A stretch of 64,000 nt of DNA, taken from contig CBDDED010000003.1 in NCBI GenBank assembly GCA_965226825.1, positions 744,001 through 808,000 on the forward strand, given 5' to 3'. This stretch comes from Io17-Chloro-G2 sp965226825. GTDB taxonomy: Bacteria; Chloroflexota; Dehalococcoidia; Lucifugimonadales; UBA3495. The position numbers were made by a program, and so were the translations under genes. Position 1 is the stretch's first letter. Every line of letters starts with the position of its first letter. Under the pieces are notes generated by a model that had not been told where the DNA came from, ran no database searches, and saw only the letters and a list, made by a program, of their open reading frames with translations. This document shows, piece by piece, positions 50,941-60,388 of the stretch.

Positions 50941-51732
50941 ATGGACCTGAGACTGACCGGAAAGGTTGCAATTATAGGCGGAGCCAGCAAGGGCCTGGGC
51001 CGGGCTTGCGCCCAAACCCTGGCTGAAGAAGGGGCCAGAATCACCATCTGCAGCCGCACCCAGGACGACCTTGAGCGGGCGGCGGCAGAGATTAGGGACA
51101 CCACCGGCGCAGAGGTCCTGGTGTTCGCCGCCGACCTGGACAAAGAGCAGAACATCAAAGACCTTGTTTCGGCGACTGTTGACCGCTACGGGCAGTTGGA
51201 CGTGATGGTGAACAACTCGGGAGGCCCGCCGCTGGCAAGATCGGTTAACGCCACGGAGGAGCAGTGGGAAACGGCTCTCCAGCGCTCCCTGCTTTTCTTT
51301 GCCCGCATGTGCCGCGAGTCTATTCCTCATCTGAAGGAACAGGGCGGCGGGCGAATCATCAACGTCCTGGCGAGCACCGTCTACCAGCCCATCGACAACC
51401 TGGCCCTTTCCGGGGCCACCAGGGCAGGGGTTGTGGCTTTCGCAAAGAGCCTCGCCGACGAGGTGGGGCGGGACAATATTCTGGTCAACAACGTATGCCC
51501 AGGTTCCATCTTGAGCGAGCGGATGCTTTCCAATGTCCAGTCCCGGGCCACCGAACTGAACATACCGCTGGAAGAGGCGCTGGCGGACCGGGCCAAAGAG
51601 ACGGCGGTGGGCCGGGTCGGCCAGCCCGAGGAGTTCGGTCCTCTGGTCGCGTTCCTGGCGTCTGCCAAGTCCAGCTACATCACCGGAACCACCATGCTGG
51701 TGGACGGCGGCCTGGTCCGGTCGGTGCTTTAG
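50941..51732 (+). CDS. SDR-family oxidoreductase, FabG-like
   Basis: A 263-residue SDR: KVAIIGGASKGLGRACAQTL, a second strand ending ICSRTQDDLE (Arg suggests NADPH), and NNSGGPPLARS in place of NNAG. Instead of YxxxK the active site reads STVYQPIDNLALSGATRAGV, a replacement known from a subgroup of SDRs also beginning with this NLALS pattern. NNVCPGSILSERM and YITGTTMLVDGGLVRS are standard. AAAGGA lies nine bases before the ATG. It diverges from the OsmC-like gene. A canonical catalytic Tyr/Lys pair is lacking, so the reaction is uncertain. Confidence 0.83.
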   Translation: MDLRLTGKVAIIGGASKGLGRACAQTLAEEGARITICSRTQDDLERAAAEIRDTTGAEVLVFAADLDKEQNIKDLVSATVDRYGQLDVMVNNSGGPPLARSVNATEEQWETALQRSLLFFARMCRESIPHLKEQGGGRIINVLASTVYQPIDNLALSGATRAGVVAFAKSLADEVGRDNILVNNVCPGSILSERMLSNVQSRATELNIPLEEALADRAKETAVGRVGQPEEFGPLVAFLASAKSSYITGTTMLVDGGLVRSVL

Positions 51733-51744
51733 GGCTGTCGTACT

Positions 51745-52268
51745 CTAGGACTGGCGAACGTAGGGCTGGCCGAACCTCTCGCGGTGGGCCATTTCAGACA
51801 TTGGCTTGCGAGGCGTTCCTTTTCCCGTAAAGTCGTCGGGACGGTAGCCAAAGGGCAATACAGTAATCAACTCCATGTCCCTGGGGATTCCCAGAAGGTC
51901 CTTCACCTGTTCCTGCTGCGCTTCCTCTCTCATGCCGACGAAACAGGTGCCCAGTCCCTCGGACCAAGCCACCAACTCCATCTGCTGCAAGGCGCGGCCG
52001 GCGTCCAGATGGGGGCGGTTGGCGTGGTCCATCACAATGGCGATGACCAGGGGCGCCTGGGCCGCGAAAGTCCCCTGGGTGGTAATGGATGCCAAGGCTT
52101 TAATGTTCTCCCGGTCCTGGAGCACTATGAAGTGCCACGGCTGGCCGTTGCTGGAGCTTGGGGCCAACGCCCTGCCCGTAAAATTCGGTTGACAACCCTC
52201 GCCGGAACCGGGTCCGGCTTGAACTCCCGGACCGTGCGCCTGGCCCTGATACATTCGTAGACTTCCAA
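51745..52268 (-). pseudogene. Nitroreductase-family gene with a frameshift
   Basis: From TTG 52268 (AGGAG seven bases upstream) the frame reads EVYECIRARRTVREFKPDPV, a standard nitroreductase FMN-binding start, up to RILRAGRW near 52165. There one missing G in a TGGCCCC run throws it out of frame. The expected continuation APSSSNGQPWHFIVLQDREN is found in the next frame, through to the TAG at 51745 (DAGRALQQMELVAWSEGLGT, PLGY-like PFGYRP). The open frame alone would start at ATG 52254 with scrambled N-terminal residues. Either a recent inactivation or a sequencing/assembly error in a G/C run. Convergent with the SDR gene. Confidence 0.8.
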
Positions 52269-52318
52269 AGCTATTCTCCTTTCTTGGCCCTTGTCTTGAC
52301 CCTTGCGATCATCTATGT

Positions 52319-53809
52319 CTACCCATGGGCCAAGGGTTTCGATAGCACATCCTTGATGGCGCTAGTGATTTCGTCCTGGTCATAACGGTTCAACAGGTTT
52401 ATGCGGTTGCGGTTGGGGTCGCCGCCGTGCCAGTACTCGTACACCTCCTGGCGCATGCCGAAGGAAGAAACTGCCAGGTCGTGGGCCAGCCGGTACAGCC
52501 GCGACTTGTACTCCACTCCCACGTCCTTGCCCCGCATGTACCGGTCGAGATACGGCCTCAACTCAGGGTTGGCCAGGTCGTTTTCACTGGGTTGCATGAT
52601 CAACCCGGAGCCCGCAATCTCACGCAGCAGTTGCACCATTCGGGCCGACGTTTGGGCGAAGTAGATGTTCATACCGGTCAGGGCACCCAGGGTCATCAGG
52701 CCACCCTCTGTAACGTAAGCATTGCTTTCCACGCCGTCCATGGCGTGACGCCACATCTCGGCGTAGGTAACCATCTCTCCCAGCTTGGCCGAAACCTCCC
52801 GGTAGTCCCTGACGCCAATTGACTCAGCAATAAGGGTAGCCACGGCAGTCATCACGCGCATGCGCTCGTGGATGCGGCACAGGTTCGCCCATTCGGCGAA
52901 GTTGGCGTCGCCGGCGTAACGCAGCAGCACCGGCGAGGAGTCATAGAGCATAAACACCCGGTCCCAGGGCACCAACACATTCTCAAAGAACAGCATCGAG
53001 TCCTGCTCGTCGTAGAGCATTCCCAGGGGATGCCCAAAGCTGCCGGGCCATTGGGACACAGGTTCCCGGCAGATTATCTTGAGACCGGGGCTGTTGGTCG
53101 GAATAGAGAAAGCCAGCACAAACCTGGGGTCGGCGCGGCGCACAAAGGTGGCCGACAGCGACACGTAGGTCTCATTGGTGATGGGAGCGGCGGTAGCCAA
53201 CTGCTTGGCTCCGGTGACGATAATCCCCTCGTTGGTCTCCTCCACCACGTGGAGGGCAAGCTCTTCCTCCCTGTCGGACCGCTGCTCGTTCTGGGGTTGC
53301 TGGCTGCGGTCGACCTGTGGGTCGCCAAGCGCGTGGGTCAGGAAAAGGTCGTTCTCCATACAGTAGTGGTAGTAGTTGGCTACGTTTTCTCCGAAGTCGC
53401 AACGAGGGCTCTTGATGTCGCTGAAGGCCTGGCGGGAGTTGTACAGTCCGATGATGTATGGGGCCATGATGTCTGGCCCACGTCCCAACTGCCCCCAGCT
53501 CTGCCGGGTCCAGATTTCGCTGTTGCGCCGCTTGGCTTTCAAGTCCTCCATAGACCGGGGAGCCAGCCACGAAACGCTGCATCTGCCACCTGTGACGGGA
53601 GAAACGAAGGTCATTTCGTCCCGGTATTCGGGCGTGTGCTGAAGGTCGTAAATGCGGGCCAGCTCATGCACCATGCCGGAAAACGCCGGATGGGTGGTCA
53701 CGTCGGCAACCCTTTGGCCGTCCAACCAGACCTCGCGCCCGTCCTTCAGAGACTCAACGTAACGCGCTCCGGTCATGGCGCCCGGGCCAGTGGAAGTGTT
53801 TAGGGCCAT
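52319..53809 (-). CDS. 4-hydroxyphenylacetate 3-hydroxylase-like oxygenase (HpaB family)
   Basis: A 496-residue FADH2-dependent hydroxylase of the HpaB/PvcC/acyl-CoA-dehydrogenase-like group. It begins GARYVESLKDGREVWLDGQR, as HpaB proteins do, and contains FVSPVTGGRCSVSWLAPRSM. Flavin/active-site stretches follow (ITNETYVSLSATFVRRADPR, LAFSIPTNSPGLKIICREPV). DSMLFFENVLVPWDRVFML is the signature region, and WADLC-like helices and the RLAHDLAVSSFGMRQEVYEY tail close it. No HpaC-type flavin reductase lies nearby. It probably hydroxylates an aromatic substrate. AAGGAG precedes the ATG by seven bases. An MFS exporter gene lies upstream. Confidence 0.9.
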   Translation of the reverse strand: MALNTSTGPGAMTGARYVESLKDGREVWLDGQRVADVTTHPAFSGMVHELARIYDLQHTPEYRDEMTFVSPVTGGRCSVSWLAPRSMEDLKAKRRNSEIWTRQSWGQLGRGPDIMAPYIIGLYNSRQAFSDIKSPRCDFGENVANYYHYCMENDLFLTHALGDPQVDRSQQPQNEQRSDREEELALHVVEETNEGIIVTGAKQLATAAPITNETYVSLSATFVRRADPRFVLAFSIPTNSPGLKIICREPVSQWPGSFGHPLGMLYDEQDSMLFFENVLVPWDRVFMLYDSSPVLLRYAGDANFAEWANLCRIHERMRVMTAVATLIAESIGVRDYREVSAKLGEMVTYAEMWRHAMDGVESNAYVTEGGLMTLGALTGMNIYFAQTSARMVQLLREIAGSGLIMQPSENDLANPELRPYLDRYMRGKDVGVEYKSRLYRLAHDLAVSSFGMRQEVYEYWHGGDPNRNRINLLNRYDQDEITSAIKDVLSKPLAHG

Positions 53810-54013
53810 ACTATTTCTCCTTGGCGGACAATTTATGTCAACTTGCGAGTGGAAACCGGGCAGAATTGGAACGCCTACGGCGGCGGATCATCCGTGGTAC
53901 GGCCGGGGACTGCAACACCACCAGTCAACCGGCTTATGGGCCGAACAAACCGCGTGGAAACGGGGGTTCGCCCCTGTTTCGGGGTCTGGTCGCCGAAGCT
54001 CAGCCAGATCGTT
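53810..54013. other. Intergenic region
   Basis: About 200 bp between the MFS and HpaB-type genes, both minus strand. It likely holds the promoter of the HpaB-type gene. No gene seen. Confidence 0.4.
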
Positions 54014-55489
54014 TCAGTCGTCAGCCAGGGCAGGTTCCCGCCGTGGAGCCTGATATGGCCGGTGGAATGAGGCGATGACGGCGCCGGTAAGCATTATGGC
54101 AACCACGGTGAGAGCTGCAGTTTCAAAGCCCCTCATGTAGTGAACTTGCGCCTCTGCCGGACTTAGGGCAGCAATAGCGACCGGCAACACCAGGGCCAGG
54201 ATAGCTGCTGAAGTGGTTGCCCCCAGAGCGTGTCCCAAGTCCCGGGTGGTCTCCAGCATCCCCGACGCAAACCCGCGATGTTCCACCGGCAGGGTGGACA
54301 TCACTGTCGCGTTGTTTATCGTGTTGAAGGTGTTGGTGCCCAATGATATCGGAAGCAACAAAAGCGGCATGAACCACACCGATAACGACTGGGCAAAAAG
54401 CCCCAGCATCACGAAACCCAGGGCGATGGATGCCATACAAGCGGGGCGTAGAAACTTTGGGTCGTACTTGTCATGGATGTTTCCCGCCAGAATCGGCATA
54501 AACAGACCGAAGGACTGGTGGGGCAGCATGACCAGGGTCACAAAGATAGGCGTCAGTCCCTTGCCCTCTTCGATCATCAGGGGCACCAGGGTAAACACCG
54601 CCAGCATGGAAAAGTGGAACATGGTGTTGGAAGTGATGGCTAAGGAGAAATACTTTTCGCGGAAATGCCTGAATTCCACGAATGGGTTGGCCACCCGGCG
54701 TTCCACCACAATAAAGAGCCCCAAGAGGGCCAGGAACAAGGCGGTCATGGGCAGGTGATACGTCAGGGCCGTCGGGCTGGTGAAAGTCTCCTCGCCGCCG
54801 TGGGCATGCACCGTAGCCAGGAAGAATACCGTGGCCGTGACCACCAGCAGCACGGCTCCCAGGTAGTCTATGGGGATGCCGGATTGAGAACCGACCTCCT
54901 GGCGTTGCCGCAACACGGGCATGCTGCCCCTGATTGCCAGAAGCCCAATAGGCACTACAGCTAAAAACACCAACCGCCAGCTGAAAAATTCCAGGAAAAG
55001 GCCAAACGCGACCAAGCCAATCAAAGTGCCCAGCCTGGAGCCGGTAATCGGGAAAGCGTAGGCCCGGCCGCGTTCCCCGGCCGGAAAAGCGTAGGCCAGC
55101 ATAGCATTGCCATTGCCGTGGATCAGACCGGCGCCCAGACCTTGGAGACCCCTCCAGACAATAACCTGTTCCAGGGATTGTCCGGTGGCCACCAGGGCCG
55201 CGCCCAGGGTGACCAGAATGGTCCCCACGAAAAACACCTTGGGGTGGCCGTACCGGTCGCCAAGGCGGGCGCCGATAAACACAGTGCTTCCTAGGACCAT
55301 CAGGTTGACAATGATGATCCAGGCGGCGTCTTGCAGACTGACGTCGAAATGCCGCGCCACGCTGGGCAAGGCCAACGTAACGGGCATGCTGGAAAGCTGG
55401 ACCAAAAGCTGGCCGGAGGTCATGGCCAGCAACACTTCCCGCCGGGACCGGCTGCTAACCACCTCTTTATAGTTGCTGAGGATGCCCAT
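54014..55489 (-). CDS. MFS drug-efflux transporter (DHA2/EmrB-like)
   Basis: A roughly 491-residue major-facilitator permease. It starts with a cytoplasmic stretch (NYKEVVSSRSRREVLLAMTS), then a hydrophobic first helix (LALPSVARHFDVS region). Motif A is FIGARLGDRYGHPKVF, and the helix-5 motif C-like text is LQGLGAGLIHGNGNAMLAYA. Long hydrophobic segments through the rest suggest about 14 transmembrane helices. It likely exports toxic or aromatic compounds with proton exchange. ATG 55489 is preferred over TTG/other starts up to 55570, since that extension is not membrane-like. The ribosome site is poor. It may share a substrate with the downstream HpaB-type hydroxylase. Confidence 0.87.
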   Translation of the reverse strand: MGILSNYKEVVSSRSRREVLLAMTSGQLLVQLSSMPVTLALPSVARHFDVSLQDAAWIIIVNLMVLGSTVFIGARLGDRYGHPKVFFVGTILVTLGAALVATGQSLEQVIVWRGLQGLGAGLIHGNGNAMLAYAFPAGERGRAYAFPITGSRLGTLIGLVAFGLFLEFFSWRLVFLAVVPIGLLAIRGSMPVLRQRQEVGSQSGIPIDYLGAVLLVVTATVFFLATVHAHGGEETFTSPTALTYHLPMTALFLALLGLFIVVERRVANPFVEFRHFREKYFSLAITSNTMFHFSMLAVFTLVPLMIEEGKGLTPIFVTLVMLPHQSFGLFMPILAGNIHDKYDPKFLRPACMASIALGFVMLGLFAQSLSVWFMPLLLLPISLGTNTFNTINNATVMSTLPVEHRGFASGMLETTRDLGHALGATTSAAILALVLPVAIAALSPAEAQVHYMRGFETAALTVVAIMLTGAVIASFHRPYQAPRREPALADD

Positions 55490-56163
55490 GACGCGGTCGA
55501 TTATATCCGTTGTGGAGAAGATTTGCGTCTCTTGCGTGAAGCAAGCAAGGCGATGCTGTCGTTGAGCCACGGTGTCAACCGGCTCGGAATCATGGTGCAG
55601 AATGGGGTTGCGTTTAATCTGAACCCACAGTTGTGGGCCACGGAGGAATAGTTCCTGAAGGACAAAACGGCCAGCAGTCTGCAGAGTCGGGGCCTGTGGT
55701 CGGGCGGAGGTGCTTTACACAAATAATGTTTGTTAGTGCTATTTTTTGTGAAGATTTGTCGAAAAGTCGGCGCCTGCTGGATTCTGCAACCGGCGGGCCG
55801 CGGTCCAAGGATATCCGATTTGAGGGCCCGAGCCAGTGTTGCCTCGGGCATCTGTCGTCGAAGTCGCAGGCGGGATCTTGGATGGGACTGGCCCTGTTCC
55901 CGCCGCCGTCGCCGGGGACAAGGCGGCGGGCTGGGTCTATTGGTTTGGACTTGGCCGTCGTCTCTAGGCATCCATCCTCATCCACTGTGAAAGCCGTCGA
56001 AGTCCTGCTTTCAGTTCGCGAACCTGAAGTGTGATGAGGTGTTCGCCAGGCACCCTGCAGAAGGCCTGCAAGGTAAGCCCGGGGCGGTTCCCTGAGTACT
56101 GGCCTTCCCCGAGCTAAAATTCCTTCGTTGACACCCCGAATTGGGAAAGCCACAATTGTGGCC
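55490..56163. other. Intergenic region, no supported gene
   Basis: About 670 bp. A TATTTTTTGTGAAGATTT sequence near 55740 resembles TATTTTTTGTGCAAGATTTT near 60255, followed in both by a C/AAAAGT stretch, so it may be a small dispersed motif. No convincing coding frame, although plus and minus frames are open at 55633-56034. Confidence 0.4.
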
Positions 56164-58071
56164 ATGTTACGGAGGCAGATCAGATTTCCGGGCACGGGGG
56201 CGGCGCCGACACTGGTCCTTATTTACCTGACTGTTCTGATCGCCCTGGGCGCTTGCGGCGGGGAGCAGACGCCTACGTCAACGGTCACCAATGTCCCTGC
56301 CGGACCCACGGCCACAACTGTTCCTTCACCGACGCCCGAGCCTACCACCGTGGCGCAATCGGAGGCGACCCAGGCTCCGACTGACACGCCGTCGCCGGAG
56401 TTGACCCGCATTCCCATTGCCACATTGACACAAACACCCGCGTTGGAGCTGGCGCAGGCACCCACCACCCCGACACCGTCCACGACTCTGACACCGCAAA
56501 CGTCGGCCATTCCTACTCTAATTCCCACGCTAACCCCTGAACCCACGTCGAAACCGGAGCCGACCTCAGCTCCTACGCCGGCTTCTCAACTAACGGCCCC
56601 CGAGCCGACGCCGACTGCCATGCCAAGTCCAACTCCCGGTCCGACGGCCACGCCCACTCCTACGCTGAAGCCCGCGACGGACCCGGGCCTGAAGGGGTAT
56701 GCACCGCTTTTGGAGGAGGCAGTGGCGGGGATGGACTTCGTCCGGGACGGGCTGAACGCCGAGGAGCGTCGGGTGCTGGATTGGGCCGACAGCCGGCTGT
56801 TCAGCAACCCCAACTTCATGGCCAGCAAGTGGGGGCCGGACAACTGGCCTTCCGCTGTGAAAACCGCCTCGGTCCAGGCCATCCCCCTGCCGATGCTGGA
56901 GATCGACATCGAGAAGAAATCCGACGGGAAGCACGTCGTCAGATGGGGAGCGGACAGCCTAGACCGGGTGCTGGACGGGCTGGGCATCTACGATGGTGTG
57001 TGCGTCTCCTGTTACGGGAAGGATAATTATGCTTCGATAGATGAAGTCCGTAAGAATCAATACCCTATTGTGAATGATCAAAAGCACGTTCACCGGGAGA
57101 TGCTGAAGACCTTTGCCTACTTTGCAGAGGCTGATGGTGAAGGGATATTGATGAGAAGCCTCATGGAAAACGACGCCGATGACTTTGAAATGCTGTACAG
57201 GCGTGTTCTTCCAGTAGAGCAAGTGTTTACTGATACGTCTTTTGGTTGGCAAAACCAGTCATTCATGTCCCAGGTTACACTGCCTGACGGGACGTTGGAG
57301 ACCTTCCCGAACACGGTCTACAACGTCATCGGAAACGCGCCTACCCAGCGGGAGTCCGCCGAGCGGTGGTTCGGACACATCAACAGGGAATTGGTTCATT
57401 TCAGAGGGGGCACAAAGGAGTTCGCCAACCTGTTCAGGCCGTATTCTCAGACCCCATACACGCCGGAGCCGGGGTACATCCTTCTGGTTGGCGAAGCCGG
57501 CAGCCCCTCGTCCACGGGCCTCACGGTGTCAGCATTCCGGTCCATTGGCCTCAAGGCGGAACAGTTCTACAGTCCCGAAAATGGATATAGAACTGGTGGA
57601 GTGGAGATTGAAGGCGAGTGGTATTACCACAATGGCAATCAGCCGCTCGGTACCTTGGGAGGCACGAAGGACAAGCCGATGTGCCTTTTTCTGGCACCAT
57701 TGCACGTGGTTGAAAATCGTACCTGGGACCATCACTGTGGCTTCAAAGGAGAAATCAAGACTGGAAGCTCAAATACAGCCGAGATAACTGGTGCAGGGTT
57801 CAATATTTACTTTGTTTACTTTGAAGCCGGGAGAGGCTACCGGATTCGCGGGAAGGGAAGTGTGTCGGGTGGAGGAACCCTATCAAAGATTGTCATTGCG
57901 CTTTGCAACGATGGAAGTCTAGCTCATCACGAATGTAAACTCATTTCGGACGAAACCAGGGGGAATGCAGACCCCGAAATCGTCTTTACCGCCTATATGG
58001 ACGGAAATCACAACCTGTTCGTATCGGGGGATGGGGCAGAGACCGGCACCTATACGTTGGAGGTGGAATGA
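56164..58071 (+). CDS. Lipoprotein with Pro/Thr stalk and unknown globular domain (paralogue A)
   Basis: A 635-residue lipoprotein: basic start, hydrophobic helix (TLVLIYLTVLIALGAC, lipobox LGAC, Cys31), a stalk of about 140 residues of T/P/S, then a globular region from DPGLKGYAPLLEEAVAGMDF. The text SRLFSNPNFMASKWGPDNWP, GVCVSCYGKDNY, HVHREMLKTFAYFAEADGEG and PYSQTPYTPEPGYILLVGEA identifies its relation to the next gene. GEAGSPSSTG...AFRSIGLKAEQF and VEIEGEWYYHNG recall transglutaminase-like folds without the Cys-His pair, a guess only. A C-terminal beta-sandwich ends with ETGTYTLEVE. ATG 56164 is chosen to place the lipobox properly. Surface-anchored function unknown. Confidence 0.8.
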   Translation: MLRRQIRFPGTGAAPTLVLIYLTVLIALGACGGEQTPTSTVTNVPAGPTATTVPSPTPEPTTVAQSEATQAPTDTPSPELTRIPIATLTQTPALELAQAPTTPTPSTTLTPQTSAIPTLIPTLTPEPTSKPEPTSAPTPASQLTAPEPTPTAMPSPTPGPTATPTPTLKPATDPGLKGYAPLLEEAVAGMDFVRDGLNAEERRVLDWADSRLFSNPNFMASKWGPDNWPSAVKTASVQAIPLPMLEIDIEKKSDGKHVVRWGADSLDRVLDGLGIYDGVCVSCYGKDNYASIDEVRKNQYPIVNDQKHVHREMLKTFAYFAEADGEGILMRSLMENDADDFEMLYRRVLPVEQVFTDTSFGWQNQSFMSQVTLPDGTLETFPNTVYNVIGNAPTQRESAERWFGHINRELVHFRGGTKEFANLFRPYSQTPYTPEPGYILLVGEAGSPSSTGLTVSAFRSIGLKAEQFYSPENGYRTGGVEIEGEWYYHNGNQPLGTLGGTKDKPMCLFLAPLHVVENRTWDHHCGFKGEIKTGSSNTAEITGAGFNIYFVYFEAGRGYRIRGKGSVSGGGTLSKIVIALCNDGSLAHHECKLISDETRGNADPEIVFTAYMDGNHNLFVSGDGAETGTYTLEVE

Positions 58072-58130
58072 CCTCAGCCAAGTTGAAATCGTCGTGGCCA
58101 GTGTAGGGGATGGGTTGTGAAGGAGCGGAG

Positions 58131-59690
58131 ATGGGTTCTCGAAGCATAGGGGCAGGACGAACACGGAGGGCATTACCAGCAGTGGCGCTGGTTCTGGTGT
58201 CACTGGTGGTCCTTGTCGTGCTTGCGGCCTGTAGTGTGGAGGAAGCCGCGTCCCCAAAGGCAGATCAGGCCTCTGCACCTGCGGCGACAACACCGGAACC
58301 GTCGACCAAAGAGGCGCCGCCCGCAAGCCCAACCGCCACGACTGCGCCGTCGCCGAGTCCTGAGCCGACGCAGGAACCGTTGACAACAGCCATGCACACT
58401 CCGACGCCAAAGACTGGGCCCACCGCGATTGCGGCGCCCAAATCGCCAACCGCCCCAACATCCGCTCCCACGCCAACCCCTGAACCCACATCGACGCCGG
58501 AGCCGACGTCAGCTCCGACGCCGGCTTCAAAGCCACCGGCCACACCGACCCCCGAGCCGACAACAACGGCTATGCCGAGTCCGACGGCCACATCCACACC
58601 CACGCCGGCGACGGACCCGGGCCTGGCTGGGTATGCACCGCTCCTGAAGGAGGCTGTTGCCGGGATGGACTTCGTCCGGGACGGGCTAAACGCAGAGGAG
58701 AATAACGTCCTGGACTGGGCCGACAGCCGTCTGTTCAGCAACCCCGCCTTCCTGGCGAGCAAGTGGGGGCCGGACAACTGGCCTTTCGAAGTGAAAACCG
58801 CCTCGGTCCAGGCGATCCCCCTGTTGATGCTGGAGATCGACATGGAGAAGAAGGCCAACGGTAAGCACGTCATCACCTGGGGCGTGGACAGCCTTGACCG
58901 CATCCTGGACGGCTTGGGGATTTACGAGGGTGTGTGCGTCTCTTGCTATGGGAAGAATAACTATTCCACGGTTAAAGAAACGGTTGAGAACCATTACCCC
59001 ATAGTAAGCGACCGGCGGCACGTTCACCGGGAGATGCTGAAGAACTTTGCCTACCTGGCCCTGGCAGACGGGGAAGGGTTACTTGTCAGGGGATTCATGG
59101 AAAACGACGCGGACGATTTTGATTTGCTTTATCAGCGGGACGCTTCTGCGGCTTACAATGTTGGCGCTATAACCGACACTGAATTTGGCTGGAAAAATCT
59201 GTCATTCATGAGTCAGATCACCCTCCCTGACGGAACCTTGGAGAGCTTCCCCACTGCGGTCTACAGGATCATTGGCGATACGGTGAACGAGCGAGACGTT
59301 GTATTGCGCTGGTTCGACCACATGAACAAAAACATGACCCATTTCCCCGGAGATCATGAGAATTTTGCAGACATTTACAGGCCGTACTCCCAGACTCCCT
59401 ACACTCCTGAGCCTGGCTACCTGATATTGGCAGGAGAGGCTGGCAGCCCGTCTTCCACCGGGGCTACTACATCGGCGTTACGTTTGCTAGGCCTCAAGGC
59501 TGAGCAGTTCTTTAGTCCCAAGAAAGCATTTCGGGTTGGCTCTGTAGAAATAGACGGAAACGTAACCTTTTATGAGGGTAATAGCTTGGGTTTGGACACG
59601 TACAGCCAAAATATGCCTGCATGCGCGCTTATTAGAACTACTTTAGACCAGGTTGAGAACTTTGAATTTGACACGAGTTGCGGAGAATAA
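58131..59690 (+). CDS. Lipoprotein, paralogue B (lacks C-terminal domain)
   Basis: A 519-residue tandem paralogue of the preceding gene. Lipobox LAAC (Cys34) is followed by a T/P-rich stalk. The same domain (DPGLAGYAPLLKEAVAGMDF, ADSRLFSNPAFLASKWGPDN, HVHREMLKNFAYLALADGEG, SQTPYTPEPGYLILAGEAGS) is well conserved. It stops at FDTSCGE, at the point where paralogue A continues into its beta-sandwich. A remnant of that domain's end survives downstream at 59769-59804, so a deletion has removed the C-terminus. AAGGAG lies five bases before ATG 58131. It ends in TAA at 59690. Confidence 0.8.
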   Translation: MGSRSIGAGRTRRALPAVALVLVSLVVLVVLAACSVEEAASPKADQASAPAATTPEPSTKEAPPASPTATTAPSPSPEPTQEPLTTAMHTPTPKTGPTAIAAPKSPTAPTSAPTPTPEPTSTPEPTSAPTPASKPPATPTPEPTTTAMPSPTATSTPTPATDPGLAGYAPLLKEAVAGMDFVRDGLNAEENNVLDWADSRLFSNPAFLASKWGPDNWPFEVKTASVQAIPLLMLEIDMEKKANGKHVITWGVDSLDRILDGLGIYEGVCVSCYGKNNYSTVKETVENHYPIVSDRRHVHREMLKNFAYLALADGEGLLVRGFMENDADDFDLLYQRDASAAYNVGAITDTEFGWKNLSFMSQITLPDGTLESFPTAVYRIIGDTVNERDVVLRWFDHMNKNMTHFPGDHENFADIYRPYSQTPYTPEPGYLILAGEAGSPSSTGATTSALRLLGLKAEQFFSPKKAFRVGSVEIDGNVTFYEGNSLGLDTYSQNMPACALIRTTLDQVENFEFDTSCGE

Positions 59691-59768
59691 ACCTGTCCCT
59701 CGGCGGAATGACCATGGATTCCTCCCCGCCTTCGTGGGAGCGCCGATTCTTAGGGATTGTGATGTTGC

Positions 59769-59804
59769 GGCGAAACAGGCACCTACACGGTGGAGGTGGA
59801 ATGA
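59769..59804 (+). pseudogene. Relic of the lipoprotein C-terminal domain
   Basis: GGC GAA ACA ... reads GETGTYTVEVE then TGA, matching the last residues of paralogue A (ETGTYTLEVE, TGA at 58069-58071). It sits 80 bp after the truncated paralogue B. Confidence 0.8.
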
Positions 59805-59889
59805 CCTCAGCTAGGTTGAAATCGAGGTCGCCGGTGTAGAGAATCGACTGTGAAGGAGCGGAGATGGGGTCTCGAAGCATAGTTGGAAT
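59805..59889 (+). pseudogene. Relic of a third lipoprotein gene start
   Basis: 59805-59885 copies the spacer and start of paralogue B (58072-58152): CCTCAGC..., GAAGGAGCGGAG, then ATG 59864 with MGSRSI. It soon loses similarity and reaches a stop (TGA near 59941). This is the front of a third tandem unit, the rest of which is gone. Confidence 0.75.
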
Positions 59890-59925
59890 GTTGAGCAGTT
59901 ATATTATTGGGATTACCACCCGGTT

Positions 59926-60243
59926 TTGCTGGGACTGGGCCTGACCTTGTTGGGCATCCTGCAATTGGTGGGGGCCCCGGTTTTGTTGCGCCGGTCGGCC
60001 CGCCCTGCCCCGCGGGGAATATTGTTACGCGGTCTGGCGCGGTTTTGGGTAATCTTCTCCCTTTGCATGGTTTGGTGGGCACTTTGGACCGCTTGGCAAC
60101 TTGTCTCCGACCCGACTTACCTGGCCTCCAACCCTTACAGGCTGATCAGGATTTTGGGCTTCGGCCTTGTCTTCGCAGCATTCCGGCTCGGCTCGTTGCC
60201 GCCGGTGTGGGTTTTGTCCAAGCAGCCCCCGGCAACTCGTTGA
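59926..60243 (+). CDS. Small membrane protein, possibly truncated
   Basis: A 105-residue protein with three hydrophobic stretches: LGLTLLGILQLVGAPVLL, FWVIFSLCMVWWALWTAW, and LIRILGFGLVFAAFRLGSLP. The frame is open upstream into the relic (EQLYYWDYHPVLL), so TTG 59926 may not be the true start, and no ribosome site is seen. It may be the remaining end of a longer membrane protein joined to the broken lipoprotein array. No function can be given. Confidence 0.5.
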   Translation: MLGLGLTLLGILQLVGAPVLLRRSARPAPRGILLRGLARFWVIFSLCMVWWALWTAWQLVSDPTYLASNPYRLIRILGFGLVFAAFRLGSLPPVWVLSKQPPATR

Positions 60244-60388
60244 CGCGGGCTCTGGTATTTTTTGTGCAAGATTTTCTCAAAAGTGCTCGAATGCCTATTT
60301 TTTGTGCAACGCCGGGCGGAGGAATGCATTAAAGTTGGAACCGGCCGATAAAAGGACTCCCTATTGGTTCATCTAATGTGCGATTTAA

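Noticed and set aside
50579..50971. Longer N-terminus for the OsmC-like gene, or a separate short gene ending at the TGA
   Set aside because: The extension is unlike any OsmC and overlaps the divergent SDR start. AGGAGG marks 50770 as the start, and the domain continues past the TGA.
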